This document shows, piece by piece, positions 1-7,175 of a stretch of DNA of 34,627 nucleotides. The stretch comes from Betaproteobacteria bacterium (GTDB taxonomy: Bacteria > Pseudomonadota > Gammaproteobacteria > Burkholderiales > SG8-41): contig JAKFYK010000033.1 in assembly GCA_021730905.1 (NCBI GenBank), positions 1 through 34,627 on the forward strand, read 5' to 3'. Numbering within the stretch: position 1 is the stretch's first letter; each line of letters opens with the position of its first letter. A program made the translations under genes and the position numbers. The notes under the pieces are model-generated. The model was not told where the DNA came from. It did not search any database and saw only the letters and a program-made list of their open reading frames with translations.

Positions 1-109
1 CCACCGTGTAGTGGCTACTCAATGCTTCCGAGCGCCCTTCCTCAAGCGCTTTTTCCGCCTCGGACTGCTGTACCGGCCGGATTCTCGCAAACGTGGCATT
101 GCGTGGCAT
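1..109 (-). CDS. Partial unknown protein (N-terminus only)
   Basis: An ATG at 109 (minus strand) opens a frame that runs without a stop to the window edge. It is preceded by a strong GGAGGAG ribosome binding site at the right distance. The 36 visible residues begin MPRNATFARIRPVQQSEAEK and are charged, with no signal peptide and no motif I recognise. It lies about 12 bp after the stop codon of the PhnD-like gene on the same strand, so it is probably the next gene of that operon. The function cannot be assigned from this fragment. Confidence 0.6.
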   Translation of the reverse strand, partial: MPRNATFARIRPVQQSEAEKALEEGRSEALSSHYTV

Positions 110-121
110 GTCTCCTCCGTT

Positions 122-937
122 TCAATCCTGTGCCGACAGCCGCACGCTTGCAGCATCAGCAGACATCGTGCGTATTGGATCATAGGCGGCATCGTCAATC
201 GGGTCAAAGCGAGCCATACCCCAGGTTCGCAGTATTTCCCGCCCCTCGGCATCATCGTCCATACCCACGAACAGCGAGTGCAACGATTGCTTCAGGGCAG
301 ACGGCAAGTCCTTGTGCATCACCCACGGCGGTATCGGGCTGGGGCCCAGCGTATCGATCACGCGAATATTGCCGCGTAATTGTGGATCACGTGCAAACTC
401 GGCTTCCAGCACCGTACTGTCGATTGCAGATGCATCGATTTCTCCATCGACAATCATTCTGAGTGAAACCTGATGCGCGCCCGATTCCACTGTCTCGCCA
501 AAATAACCACCGGTTTCGCCCATTCGGCTGAGGTAATGGCGTACTACATTATAGCCGGAGTGCGAATTCGGTTCGTTATACGCCCACGATGCACCACGCA
601 GATCGTCGAACGAGACAAAGCGGCTGTGTTTGTGTACTGCCACGTCGGAAAAATACACGGGCTGGTCGCCATAACGCAACGCAGCCATCACCGGTGCGGC
701 CACCAATTCAATCAACGGCGCCGGGCGGTCGGCCTTCCACACGTACGGCAAACCACATAGCCAGCACAACTGGATTTCCCCTGCGTCGAACTGGCGCTCG
801 CGTTCGCACCATGAGACATCATCAACGAATTCCGTCGCAATACCGAGCTTTCGTTCCAGATAGCGCGCGATGGCGCGGCAGGTATCGTCGGCATTAGGCG
901 CCATGCAGGATGCGACACGAAGCGCAGGAAAGTTCAT
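122..937 (-). CDS. PhnD-like phosphate/phosphonate-type substrate-binding protein
   Basis: The 271-residue protein resembles the PhnD/SsuA type-2 periplasmic-binding fold. It opens with a strand (LRVASCMAPNAD), has the typical helix RAIARYLERKLG, and contains the later block SFDDLRGASWAYNEPNSHSGYNVVRHYL that matches the hinge and ligand region of phosphonate/phosphite receptors. Unusually, the ATG leads straight into the first strand and there is no signal peptide or lipobox, so the protein may be cytoplasmic. No permease or ATPase of a Phn system is nearby. It follows tupA by 65 bp on the same strand, which suggests co-transcription with the tungstate transporter, but its ligand is unknown. 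It could be a soluble sensor rather than a transport receptor. Confidence 0.75.
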   Translation of the reverse strand: MNFPALRVASCMAPNADDTCRAIARYLERKLGIATEFVDDVSWCERERQFDAGEIQLCWLCGLPYVWKADRPAPLIELVAAPVMAALRYGDQPVYFSDVAVHKHSRFVSFDDLRGASWAYNEPNSHSGYNVVRHYLSRMGETGGYFGETVESGAHQVSLRMIVDGEIDASAIDSTVLEAEFARDPQLRGNIRVIDTLGPSPIPPWVMHKDLPSALKQSLHSLFVGMDDDAEGREILRTWGMARFDPIDDAAYDPIRTMSADAASVRLSAQD

Positions 938-1002
938 GATGGTTCAGGCAATTTTAAAGCCAGCTGCAATTTTCCTTGAATCCCACGCTTATAGAACAGG
1001 AA

Positions 1003-1830
1003 TCACTTTTTTGCATTCGGAAAGAACAACTGATCGCTGCCAATTTTGTAGCCTGCAATGGTCTGCTGACCTTCGGGCGACACCACCCAATCGACAAACG
1101 CCTGTCCGAAATCCTTTTTGACGTGCGCATGTTTGGCGGGATTCACCAGCATCACACCGTACTGGTTGAACAGCCGTTGATCGCCTTCGACCACGATCAC
1201 CAGATCGCCGCGATTCTTGAACGACAGCCACGTGCCGCGGTCGGTAAACGCATAAGCATTCATGGCGGATGCGGTGTTGAGCGTCGGCCCCATGCCGGAA
1301 CCGGTTTCGCGATACCAGGTGCCTTTCCCCGACTGTGGATCAACAGCTGCTTCCTTCCATAGACGCAGTTCAGCAGCATGCGTGCCGCTCTTGTCAGCAC
1401 GCGACGCAAACGGTGCTTTCGCCTCAGCGATTTTCCTGTAGGCGGCGAGAATATCCTTGCCGCCGGCTACTTTGGCCGCATCGCTTTTGGGGCCGATCAG
1501 AATAAAGTCGTTGTACATCACCTCAAAACGCCTGACGCCAAAGCCGTCGGATACGAATTTTTCTTCGGCAACCTTATCATGCACAAACACTACATCCGCA
1601 TCGCCGCGCCGCGCCATGTCCAGCGCCTGCCCGGTGCCGAGCGCAACCACGCGCACCTGAATACCGGTTTTTTTCTCGAATACCGGCAGCAGATGTTTGA
1701 AAAGGCCCGACTGTTCGGTGGATGTAGTGGACGCCACGGTGATGAATCTATCCTGCGCCTGCACATTCAATGCCATCCATACAAAAAATACTAAGTATAT
1801 GTTTTTAAACATATTTTTAAATAAATTCAC
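1003..1830 (-). CDS. tupA: Tungstate ABC transporter substrate-binding protein TupA
   Basis: A periplasmic receptor of 275 residues. After an N-terminal signal peptide (about residues 1-25, ending NVQAQ) it carries the TupA hallmark TTSTEQSG followed by LFKHLLPVFEKKTGIQVRVVALGTGQAL. It later has KSGTHAAEL and ETGSGMGPTLNTA, which contribute to oxyanion binding in this family. It starts with GTG and overlaps the tupC stop codon by 4 bp (GTGA), so the two are translationally coupled. TupA binds tungstate very selectively, unlike ModA. The codons for residues 1-13 are strikingly AT-rich and coincide with one copy of the interspersed AT-rich repeat described below (1791-1824). That has given an odd signal peptide start, MNLFKNMFKNIYLVFF. 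Confidence 0.93.
   Translation of the reverse strand: MNLFKNMFKNIYLVFFVWMALNVQAQDRFITVASTTSTEQSGLFKHLLPVFEKKTGIQVRVVALGTGQALDMARRGDADVVFVHDKVAEEKFVSDGFGVRRFEVMYNDFILIGPKSDAAKVAGGKDILAAYRKIAEAKAPFASRADKSGTHAAELRLWKEAAVDPQSGKGTWYRETGSGMGPTLNTASAMNAYAFTDRGTWLSFKNRGDLVIVVEGDQRLFNQYGVMLVNPAKHAHVKKDFGQAFVDWVVSPEGQQTIAGYKIGSDQLFFPNAKK
1791..1824 (+). repeat. AT-rich interspersed repeat, copy in tupA
   Basis: TAAGTATATGTTTTTAAA followed by CATATTTTTAAATAA. It is the first 13 codons of tupA on the other strand and agrees well with the other copies. Confidence 0.6.
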
Positions 1831-2531
1831 GGCAATTCCCCTCGTAAGAAAGATACCGCCTCTGAAGACTGCGGCTGTTTGAAAAACTCATCCACCGGCG
1901 CGCGCTCTACCAGCCGGCCGTCGCTCAGAAACAGGATTTCATCGGCGAGCCTGCGCGCTTGTCCAAGGCTGTGCGTGGTCATGATGATCTTGGTGCCGCT
2001 GGCGTGGATGGCGCTGATTATACTTTCGATATCGCGGGTTGCATTCGGGTCGAGGTTAGCCGTGGGCTCATCCAGAAATAAAACTTCTGGCCCCAGCGCC
2101 CATGCGCGTGCGAGCGCGAGACGCTGCTGCTCGCCGCCGGACAACACGCGCGCGGGACGTCCGGCCACATTCGCGAGGCCTACAGCTTCGAGCACGTCTT
2201 CCGCGCGTAACCGGCATTCCGTTGGCGCAATACCCGCGAGATTGAGCGCGTAAATCACGTTGGCTATGGCCGAGCGGCGCAACATCACCGGCCGCTGGAA
2301 CACCATCGCCTGCCCGCGCGCACGGCGCGTCACGCCATCTTGCCGCCACCTGACGTGCCCCGTAGTTGGTTTGAGCAAGCCGTGACACAGGCGCATCAAT
2401 ACGCTCTTACCCGCGCCGTTCGGCCCCAGAATCACCGTTCGTGTGCCCGCCGGAATTTCGCAGGAGATCGACTTGACGATCTCGCGTCCTCCAGCGGCAA
2501 AGCCCAGATTTTCCAATGTCAGCGGCAGCAT
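1827..2531 (-). CDS. tupC: Tungstate ABC transporter ATP-binding protein TupC
   Basis: ABC ATPase that would power tungstate import together with TupB. Visible motifs are the Walker A GPNGAGKS, a Q-loop MVFQRPVML, the signature LSGGEQQRLALARA, the Walker B VLFLDEPTANLD and the switch histidine in TTHSLGQA. I chose the ATG at 2531. An in-frame TTG at 2540 would add three residues. The base pairs immediately upstream are the end of a 239-bp inverted-repeat element, whose terminal AGG lies 9 nt before the ATG and may act as a weak ribosome binding site. The gene ends in a 4-bp overlap with tupA. Confidence 0.93.
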   Translation of the reverse strand: MLPLTLENLGFAAGGREIVKSISCEIPAGTRTVILGPNGAGKSVLMRLCHGLLKPTTGHVRWRQDGVTRRARGQAMVFQRPVMLRRSAIANVIYALNLAGIAPTECRLRAEDVLEAVGLANVAGRPARVLSGGEQQRLALARAWALGPEVLFLDEPTANLDPNATRDIESIISAIHASGTKIIMTTHSLGQARRLADEILFLSDGRLVERAPVDEFFKQPQSSEAVSFLRGELP

Positions 2532-2538
2532 CGCATTC

Positions 2539-2777
2539 AACCTAGAAACGGTAGTTGGACGAGACGGAGTATGCGGTTATGGGGGCGCAGGGCAAGGCGC
2601 AGCGACGCGGAATGGCTGTTCCATTCCAAGGAGTTGCAACGCCGCCATGCGCCACCAGAGCCGTGTAATCCACCTCGTAGCGATCTCGCCAAATGGATGA
2701 AAAGCCGCATCGTGCGAAAGTGTTTCAGCGTCACAGAGTTAGCCATTCAGCAAGCGGTCAACTTCCGTTTCTAGGTT
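2539..2777. mobile_element. MITE-like element with ~22-bp terminal inverted repeats between tupB and tupC
   Basis: The left end reads AACCTAGAAACGG (2539-2551) and the right end CCGTTTCTAGGTT (2765-2777), a perfect 13-bp inverted pair. It continues inward as TAGTTGGAC against AAGTTGAC, with one mismatch and one indel. The 239-bp element encodes no convincing protein. It contains an internal 7-bp hairpin, GGAATGG-CTGTT-CCATTCC, at 2609-2627. The palindrome CTAG at both ends could be a target-site duplication. The element exactly fills the gap between the tupB stop and the tupC start, where Tup operons normally have little or no spacing. It looks like a non-autonomous transposon; no transposase is present and I cannot name its family. 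Confidence 0.75.
2609..2627. repeat. Hairpin inside the tupB-tupC inserted element
   Basis: Perfect 7-bp stem GGAATGG/CCATTCC with a 5-nt loop CTGTT, inside the inverted-repeat element. It lies in the untranslated spacer of the tup transcript and is followed by no U run. It may be part of the element's own structure rather than a terminator. Confidence 0.5.
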
Positions 2778-3481
2778 TAGCCGTAATAACGCTGTGCAGT
2801 CAGCTTGACGCCATGCGCGAGCAAATTCACGCCCATGATGATCGCCACCAGCACTACGCCCAATCCCAGCGCCAGCGGCAAATCACCCTTGCTGGTTTCG
2901 AGTGCAATCGCAGTGGTCATCACGCGCGTAACGCCATCGATATTGCCGCCGACGATCATCACCGCGCCGACTTCTGCCGCTGCGCGTCCGACACCTGCCA
3001 GCACCACGGTCATCAAGGCAAAGCGTGTGTCCCACAACAACGTTTGCGCAGCACTCAGTGTGCTGGCACCCAGAGAATGCAATTGTTCCTCGTACTCCCG
3101 CCACGCATCCTCGATCACCTGTCGCGACAACGCGGCGATAATCGGCGTGATCAGTACCGCCTGCGCGATGATCATCGCCGTCGGCGTAAATAGCAGACCG
3201 AACTGCCCCAGCGGTCCGGCGCGCGACAGCATCAAATAGATCAACAGCCCCACCACCACCGGCGGCAAACCCATCAATGCATTGAGAACGGCAACCACCG
3301 CCTGACGCCCCGGAAAGCGCGTAATCGCGAGCAGCGCGCCCAAAGGCAAGGCGATAAGCGATGAAATGGCAACCGCGATGCAACTCACGCGCACGCTTAG
3401 CCACACGATCTGCGCAAGCTGCGCATCGGCGCTGGCGATGAGTCGCAGCGCCTCACCCAGCGCAGCGGAAATGTCGTTCAT
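2777..3481 (-). CDS. tupB: Tungstate ABC transporter permease TupB
   Basis: Integral membrane permease of 234 residues with about five to six hydrophobic segments, for example IVWLSVRVSCIAVAISSLIALPLGALLA and VVVGLLIYLML. The cytoplasmic EAA-type loop that docks the ATPase is visible as GRAAAEVGAVMIVGGNI, which is characteristic of the TupB group of the ModB-like permeases. It is the first gene of the tup set, 26 bp after the dsrE-like stop codon, and probably belongs to one long transcript with the formate dehydrogenase genes upstream. Its stop codon TAA lies at the right boundary of the inserted 239-bp element. The whole set provides tungstate import across the inner membrane. Confidence 0.92.
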   Translation of the reverse strand: MNDISAALGEALRLIASADAQLAQIVWLSVRVSCIAVAISSLIALPLGALLAITRFPGRQAVVAVLNALMGLPPVVVGLLIYLMLSRAGPLGQFGLLFTPTAMIIAQAVLITPIIAALSRQVIEDAWREYEEQLHSLGASTLSAAQTLLWDTRFALMTVVLAGVGRAAAEVGAVMIVGGNIDGVTRVMTTAIALETSKGDLPLALGLGVVLVAIIMGVNLLAHGVKLTAQRYYG

Positions 3482-3507
3482 AAGGCGTTACTAAAGATAC
3501 AATAAAA

Positions 3508-3885
3508 TCAATAGGTTATCGCAACCCACTGATCGTCGAGACAACGCGCCATATACACCGCCGCACCGGCGATACCCGTGACTTCAGGGACAAAATCCCT
3601 TTCCGCGACGCCGTGTTCTTCCATCGCATGACTGCAAGCGTAAAACTTCGCGCCATGCTCCGCCGCGCGCTGCATAAAAGCGTACACCGTTTCGCGCTGG
3701 CGCGGCCCTGTATGCAATGACTCGGCCACGCCCCTGGAGAGCAGTTTCACCGAACGGCTGGTGAAATAAATTTCAACCTCGGCATCCATTGCGGCAGCGG
3801 CGGCCGCATGAAAAAAAGGCGTCGCACACAAATGCGGCTGATCCGGATCAGCCGCCCACAGCAAAATGGCCACACGGCTTTTCAA
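3508..3885 (-). CDS. DsrE/DsrF-like small sulfurtransferase-family protein
   Basis: A 125-residue soluble protein with the DsrE-like Rossmann-type fold pattern: strand RVAILLWAA, helix after C20-ATPFFHAAAAAAM, strand EVEIYF, then helix and strand GAKFYACSHAMEEHG. C84 in the FYACSHAM loop sits where DsrE-family proteins keep the persulfide-carrying cysteine; C20 and C115 are further cysteines. The known role of the family is sulfur relay, but many members are uncharacterised. It starts at a TTG that overlaps the stop of the lipoyl-carrier gene (TTGA); an in-frame GTG at 3873 is the alternative start. The coupling to a lipoyl protein recalls the DsrE3A-LbpA pair of sHdr sulfur oxidation, but no hdr genes are present here. 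Confidence 0.8.
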   Translation of the reverse strand: MKSRVAILLWAADPDQPHLCATPFFHAAAAAAMDAEVEIYFTSRSVKLLSRGVAESLHTGPRQRETVYAFMQRAAEHGAKFYACSHAMEEHGVAERDFVPEVTGIAGAAVYMARCLDDQWVAITY

Positions 3886-4328
3886 GATTTTTCCCAGCCT
3901 TCAAAATTTTCCAGCGCCATTGCCTCTTCAAATGCCGATATCAATGCATCACCCGTCAATAATTGCGGGTCGGCATCCAGATCTGAGTTCGTCGACAAAC
4001 GTACCAGCCAGCCAGAGCCGTAGGGATCATTGCTGATCATCGATGGTTTGCCAACCGCAGCGGTATTCACTTCGACTATGGCACCCTCGACAGGGCTGCG
4101 CACGGATACCACGGTTTTTGAAAGCTCCAGCAGCCCCACCGCGCGACCCGGCGCTATTTTTGTCGTCACAGCCTTGGGCATGAACGCAAAAAACTCGACG
4201 GCCAGCGCCACGCCGAATGACGTTGCGCCCAGCGTCACCCGCCCCTTCGCAGCACGCTGCACCCATACATTGTATTCAACGTGGTAACAGCGATCCTGCG
4301 GGAATTCACAGCCGCGCACCACGATCAT
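3882..4328 (-). CDS. Lone GcvH-like lipoyl-carrier protein (LbpA-like)
   Basis: The 148-residue protein has the H-protein core: KAVTTKIAPGRAVGLLELSK followed by TVVSVRSPVEGAIVEVN. The lipoyl-accepting lysine K71 is at the canonical position before the V-S-x-x-SPVEG turn. The C-terminal part (NDPYGSGWLVRL) is also H-protein-like. There is no gcvP, gcvT or lipoate ligase nearby, so a glycine cleavage role is unlikely from context. Its N-terminus carries two cysteines (C7, C14), which ordinary H proteins lack. It overlaps the PepSY gene before it and the DsrE-like gene after it by 4 bp each, an arrangement of strict translational coupling. I infer a carrier of a bound intermediate, possibly sulfur, in association with DsrE. 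The substrate is unknown. Confidence 0.8.
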   Translation of the reverse strand: MIVVRGCEFPQDRCYHVEYNVWVQRAAKGRVTLGATSFGVALAVEFFAFMPKAVTTKIAPGRAVGLLELSKTVVSVRSPVEGAIVEVNTAAVGKPSMISNDPYGSGWLVRLSTNSDLDADPQLLTGDALISAFEEAMALENFEGWEKS

Positions 4329-5545
4329 TCGAGCGCCTTATCGTGAGATCGGCGAATCTCCAGAGCGGCATGCTGCACGCGCAATCGCCCGCGACGCGAA
4401 GCTTCGAATTGTTCCGCGCGCCGCTTGCGCAACCAAACCCACAGGCCTGTCGGAAACATCACCAACATGGCCAGCCCCGTCATGCACATGGCGATTTTTC
4501 CCGCGATACCGAAGGCCGTGCCGCTGTGCAGCGGAAACAGCCAATGCATCACGCTCTCGCCTCTGGTGCGGTTGCGTGCGCTGCGTTCGAAAAGAATTTC
4601 ACCTGATCCCGGATGCACCCAGACGATTGTATCACCCAGCCGATGCACGTCGCCGTCGCGCTTGAGATAGAACAAGTAACCGGCGGTCGGCTTCGACGGG
4701 ATGTGAATTTCCACTACGTCGTGCCGCGGGTATTCCGCACGCACTTGCGTCGCCACCTGCGCGAAGCTCGGCCAGTTTTCGATGGGTGTTTCGCGCCACG
4801 GGATGACCGGAAACGGCGCTACCTCCGAAAATGCGCTCACGATTTCCCGCGCCACATTCACATACACCAGGGTACTGCCAGTCACCGTCGCCAGCATCAA
4901 CAGCACGAACAGAATCACGCCGCTGGAGCGATGCACGTCGAACAGAATACGCGTCAGACCCGCGCGCAGCTTGATGCCGATCAGCCGCCGCCAGCCGGAA
5001 CGCTTGCGCGGCCACGCCACGATAAACCCGCTCAGCGCCGAGGTCATCAGGAGAAATCCCGCGATGCCGACAATGTTGGAGCCGAAGTTGCCGAGAAGCA
5101 CATTGCGATGGAATTCATACAGCGTGCGCATCCAGTAGGGTCGTGTGATGCCGATGGTATCGGCTTCGCGCACGCCCAGCAGTTCGCCGCTGACCGCGCT
5201 GAACATTGCCTCGGCGCGCGGCGAGCCGGTGCGCATGTGGGGCGCGACGCGTATCGTAACGCGGTAAACCTCGCCAGGCTGGCGCGGCGGACGTATGCGT
5301 TCGGTCTTGGCGAGCGGGAAAGCCTCGGTCACCCGCTCCAACATGTCGTGCGGCGGCACATGCGGGCCGCTGCGCGTGTCGGTCAGAAGACGCGGATTAA
5401 GAACCGCATCGATCTCGTCTTCGAACACCAGAATGCTGCCCGACAGACCGACCAGCGCGAACCAGCCGCCGATGAACAGGCCCAGCCAGCGATGCAGATT
5501 GCGCCACAACCCGCGGCCGGATGACTGAGATGAATTGGACGGCAT
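4325..5545 (-). CDS. PepSY-associated transmembrane protein
   Basis: Membrane protein of 406 residues from the PepSY_TM family. The first helix follows LWRNLHRWLGLFIGGWFALVGLSGSILVFEDEIDAVLNP, the classic opening of this family. Further segments are at about residues 155-180, 205-230 and 355-375, with a large periplasmic region holding PepSY-type sequence between them. Histidines next to membrane segments (LHRWLGL, DVHRSSG, HWLFPLHSG) could bind haem or metal, as proposed for related iron-regulated membrane proteins. It lies 45 bp after fdhE and overlaps the lipoyl-carrier gene by 4 bp. In this setting it may pass electrons across the membrane or serve the redox chemistry of the downstream pair; that is inference. 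Confidence 0.85.
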   Translation of the reverse strand: MPSNSSQSSGRGLWRNLHRWLGLFIGGWFALVGLSGSILVFEDEIDAVLNPRLLTDTRSGPHVPPHDMLERVTEAFPLAKTERIRPPRQPGEVYRVTIRVAPHMRTGSPRAEAMFSAVSGELLGVREADTIGITRPYWMRTLYEFHRNVLLGNFGSNIVGIAGFLLMTSALSGFIVAWPRKRSGWRRLIGIKLRAGLTRILFDVHRSSGVILFVLLMLATVTGSTLVYVNVAREIVSAFSEVAPFPVIPWRETPIENWPSFAQVATQVRAEYPRHDVVEIHIPSKPTAGYLFYLKRDGDVHRLGDTIVWVHPGSGEILFERSARNRTRGESVMHWLFPLHSGTAFGIAGKIAMCMTGLAMLVMFPTGLWVWLRKRRAEQFEASRRGRLRVQHAALEIRRSHDKALE

Positions 5546-5590
5546 CTCAACCTCGGATCAACGCGGGCGCCTGGCGGGCTTCCGGACCTG

Positions 5591-6526
5591 TCAGCCTTGT
5601 CCCGGCACAAAGAAAAAATTGGGGCTGGCGCGCTGATAACCGGATTCATCCATCAGGATGTCCAGCGACAGCGTCGCCAGATCGTCGGCCACCGGATCGG
5701 CCAGCGGGTCTTTTTCCTGATTGAGCGATTTGATATAGCCGTGGCATTCGTCGCACGCCTCGCCGCGCACGGCGTCGTTGCCGCCCTCAACATGATAGTA
5801 GGCGAGTTTTTCCTGCGTTTCGCACTGGCTGCAATAGCCGCGGGCCATGTACCAGTCGGTTGAGCACAGCACGCAATGCAGGTAACGCGTGCCCGGAACA
5901 GGCACGCCGATGCGCAGCACGCTGGCGATCGGTGGCGAGCCGCACACCGGACACACGATGGGCACATCAAGTTTTCTGAATTCGGCCTCACCCAAAGCGG
6001 CGGCGCATTTTACCCAATGCACCTGTAACGCCGCGCCCAAAAACGGCACGGCGGCGGCGTCCAGCGCCGGATAATCCAGACTCAGCAAGCGGCTTGCCTG
6101 CGCGTCCAGCGTCGCGACAGCCATCTTTTCAAGATCGGCCAGAACATGCTGTACCGCCGGCGGAACATCGGCACGTATGGTTTGAGTAATGCTTTTTAGT
6201 GCATCACGCCATGACCCATCCAAGGGTGTATCTGTACCCAAAGGCGGCAGGCCATGCATGCGGCAGCGTTCGAGGTGCCGGCTCTCCGGCGCGGCTGGCG
6301 CCGGATGGGCGTCCAGAGCAGTCTGCTGCGCTCGCGCGAGGTGCGCCATCAGTCGCAGAAACGCGGGTTCGCCAACACCTGATGCCGCCAGGGACTCGAA
6401 GCGTGCGGCACGGTCGGTAAAAATGCTGTGGACGTCGGGCAAACGAAAAGCCGGCGGTTCTTTTAAACCGCCGGCTATCTCGCCCTGGGGAACAATCCTG
6501 ATCGGTACTGCGGGCGGGCGCGTCAT
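5591..6526 (-). CDS. fdhE: Formate dehydrogenase accessory protein FdhE
   Basis: Cytoplasmic maturation factor needed for active FDH-N/O type enzymes. It binds the catalytic subunit before Tat export and carries a rubredoxin-like iron site. The visible CxxC pairs are CPVCGSPP, CVLCSTDW, CSQCE and CDECHGY, all in the C-terminal half as in the family. The N-terminal PIRIVPQGEIAG block aligns with the start of E. coli FdhE, so I prefer the ATG at 6526 (311 residues) over a GTG at 6562, which would add 12 residues and overlap fdhI. A perfect 11-bp hairpin lies inside the 5' coding region at 6449-6476. It follows fdhI in the same operon. Confidence 0.92.
   Translation of the reverse strand: MTRPPAVPIRIVPQGEIAGGLKEPPAFRLPDVHSIFTDRAARFESLAASGVGEPAFLRLMAHLARAQQTALDAHPAPAAPESRHLERCRMHGLPPLGTDTPLDGSWRDALKSITQTIRADVPPAVQHVLADLEKMAVATLDAQASRLLSLDYPALDAAAVPFLGAALQVHWVKCAAALGEAEFRKLDVPIVCPVCGSPPIASVLRIGVPVPGTRYLHCVLCSTDWYMARGYCSQCETQEKLAYYHVEGGNDAVRGEACDECHGYIKSLNQEKDPLADPVADDLATLSLDILMDESGYQRASPNFFFVPGQG
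6449..6476 (-). other. Perfect 11-bp hairpin within the fdhE 5' coding region
   Basis: AGCCGGCGGTT at 6449-6459 and AACCGCCGGCT at 6466-6476 are exact inverse complements with a 6-nt loop. It lies about 50-77 nt after the chosen fdhE start and encodes AGGLKEPPA. It may slow translation or stabilise mRNA, or it may be chance in GC-rich codons. Confidence 0.5.
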
Positions 6527-6551
6527 CAATTCATCTGCTATTTGCCGCCGC

Positions 6552-7175
6552 TCACTTGCCACTGACCTCGCGATACCAGCCCGGATGATGATGCTTGGCC
6601 CACGCCGTGCTGACGTTGCCGCGTATCATGGCGCGCATGGTCCCTTTGACCCAGATCGCCGCATAGATATGCACGATGATGCTGATGATCAGCACTACAG
6701 CGGAAACCGCATGCACCACCACCGCAATACGATTGATGTCTATCGGAAACGAACCGGCAAAATACGGCCGCCACATCACAATACCCGACACGATCAGCAG
6801 CCACATGCAGATAACTGTAATCCAGAACACGTATTTCTGACCCGCGTTGTATTTGCCGATTTCAGGCAAATCCTTTTCACGGTTCATGATCACAGACTTG
6901 ATCTGCTTCATCCATTTACGGTCGGCGTCGGTCATGCGATTCAGCTTCCAGAAGCGCACCATGGTGATGCAGAAGAACAGGAACATCACCACGCCGATGA
7001 ACGGGTGCAAAATGCGCGCCCACGGCCCGCCGCCAAACAAGCCGGAGAAGAAAAATAGCGATGGGTGAAACAGCGACAGCCCCGACAGCGCCGCGAGGAT
7101 AAAGCAGATCGCGACGATCCAGTGGTTACCGCGCTCTTTCGAGGTGTAACGCTCTACGTACTGTGGGCCGCTCAT
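6552..7175 (-). CDS. fdhI: Formate dehydrogenase cytochrome b556 subunit (gamma)
   Basis: Membrane subunit of 207 residues that takes electrons from the beta subunit through two b haems and reduces quinone. Four hydrophobic segments are visible, starting near [53 protein letters not shown] and [23 protein letters not shown]. Candidate haem-ligating histidines are in RGNHWIV, ILHPFIG and VVHAVSA/IVHIYAA. The size and the [15 protein letters not shown] loop match FdnI/FdoI. It overlaps fdhB by 4 bp (ATGA). Confidence 0.93.
   Translation of the reverse strand: MSGPQYVERYTSKERGNHWIVAICFILAALSGLSLFHPSLFFFSGLFGGGPWARILHPFIGVVMFLFFCITMVRFWKLNRMTDADRKWMKQIKSVIMNREKDLPEIGKYNAGQKYVFWITVICMWLLIVSGIVMWRPYFAGSFPIDINRIAVVVHAVSAVVLIISIIVHIYAAIWVKGTMRAMIRGNVSTAWAKHHHPGWYREVSGK

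Noticed and set aside
3508..4328. Glycine cleavage system locus
   Set aside because: Only an H-like protein is present; no P or T protein or lipoyl-transfer genes, and the neighbour is DsrE-like.
3508..4328. sHdr sulfur-oxidation locus
   Set aside because: The DsrE and lipoyl-carrier genes recall it, but no hdrA, hdrB, hdrC or tusA genes are visible.
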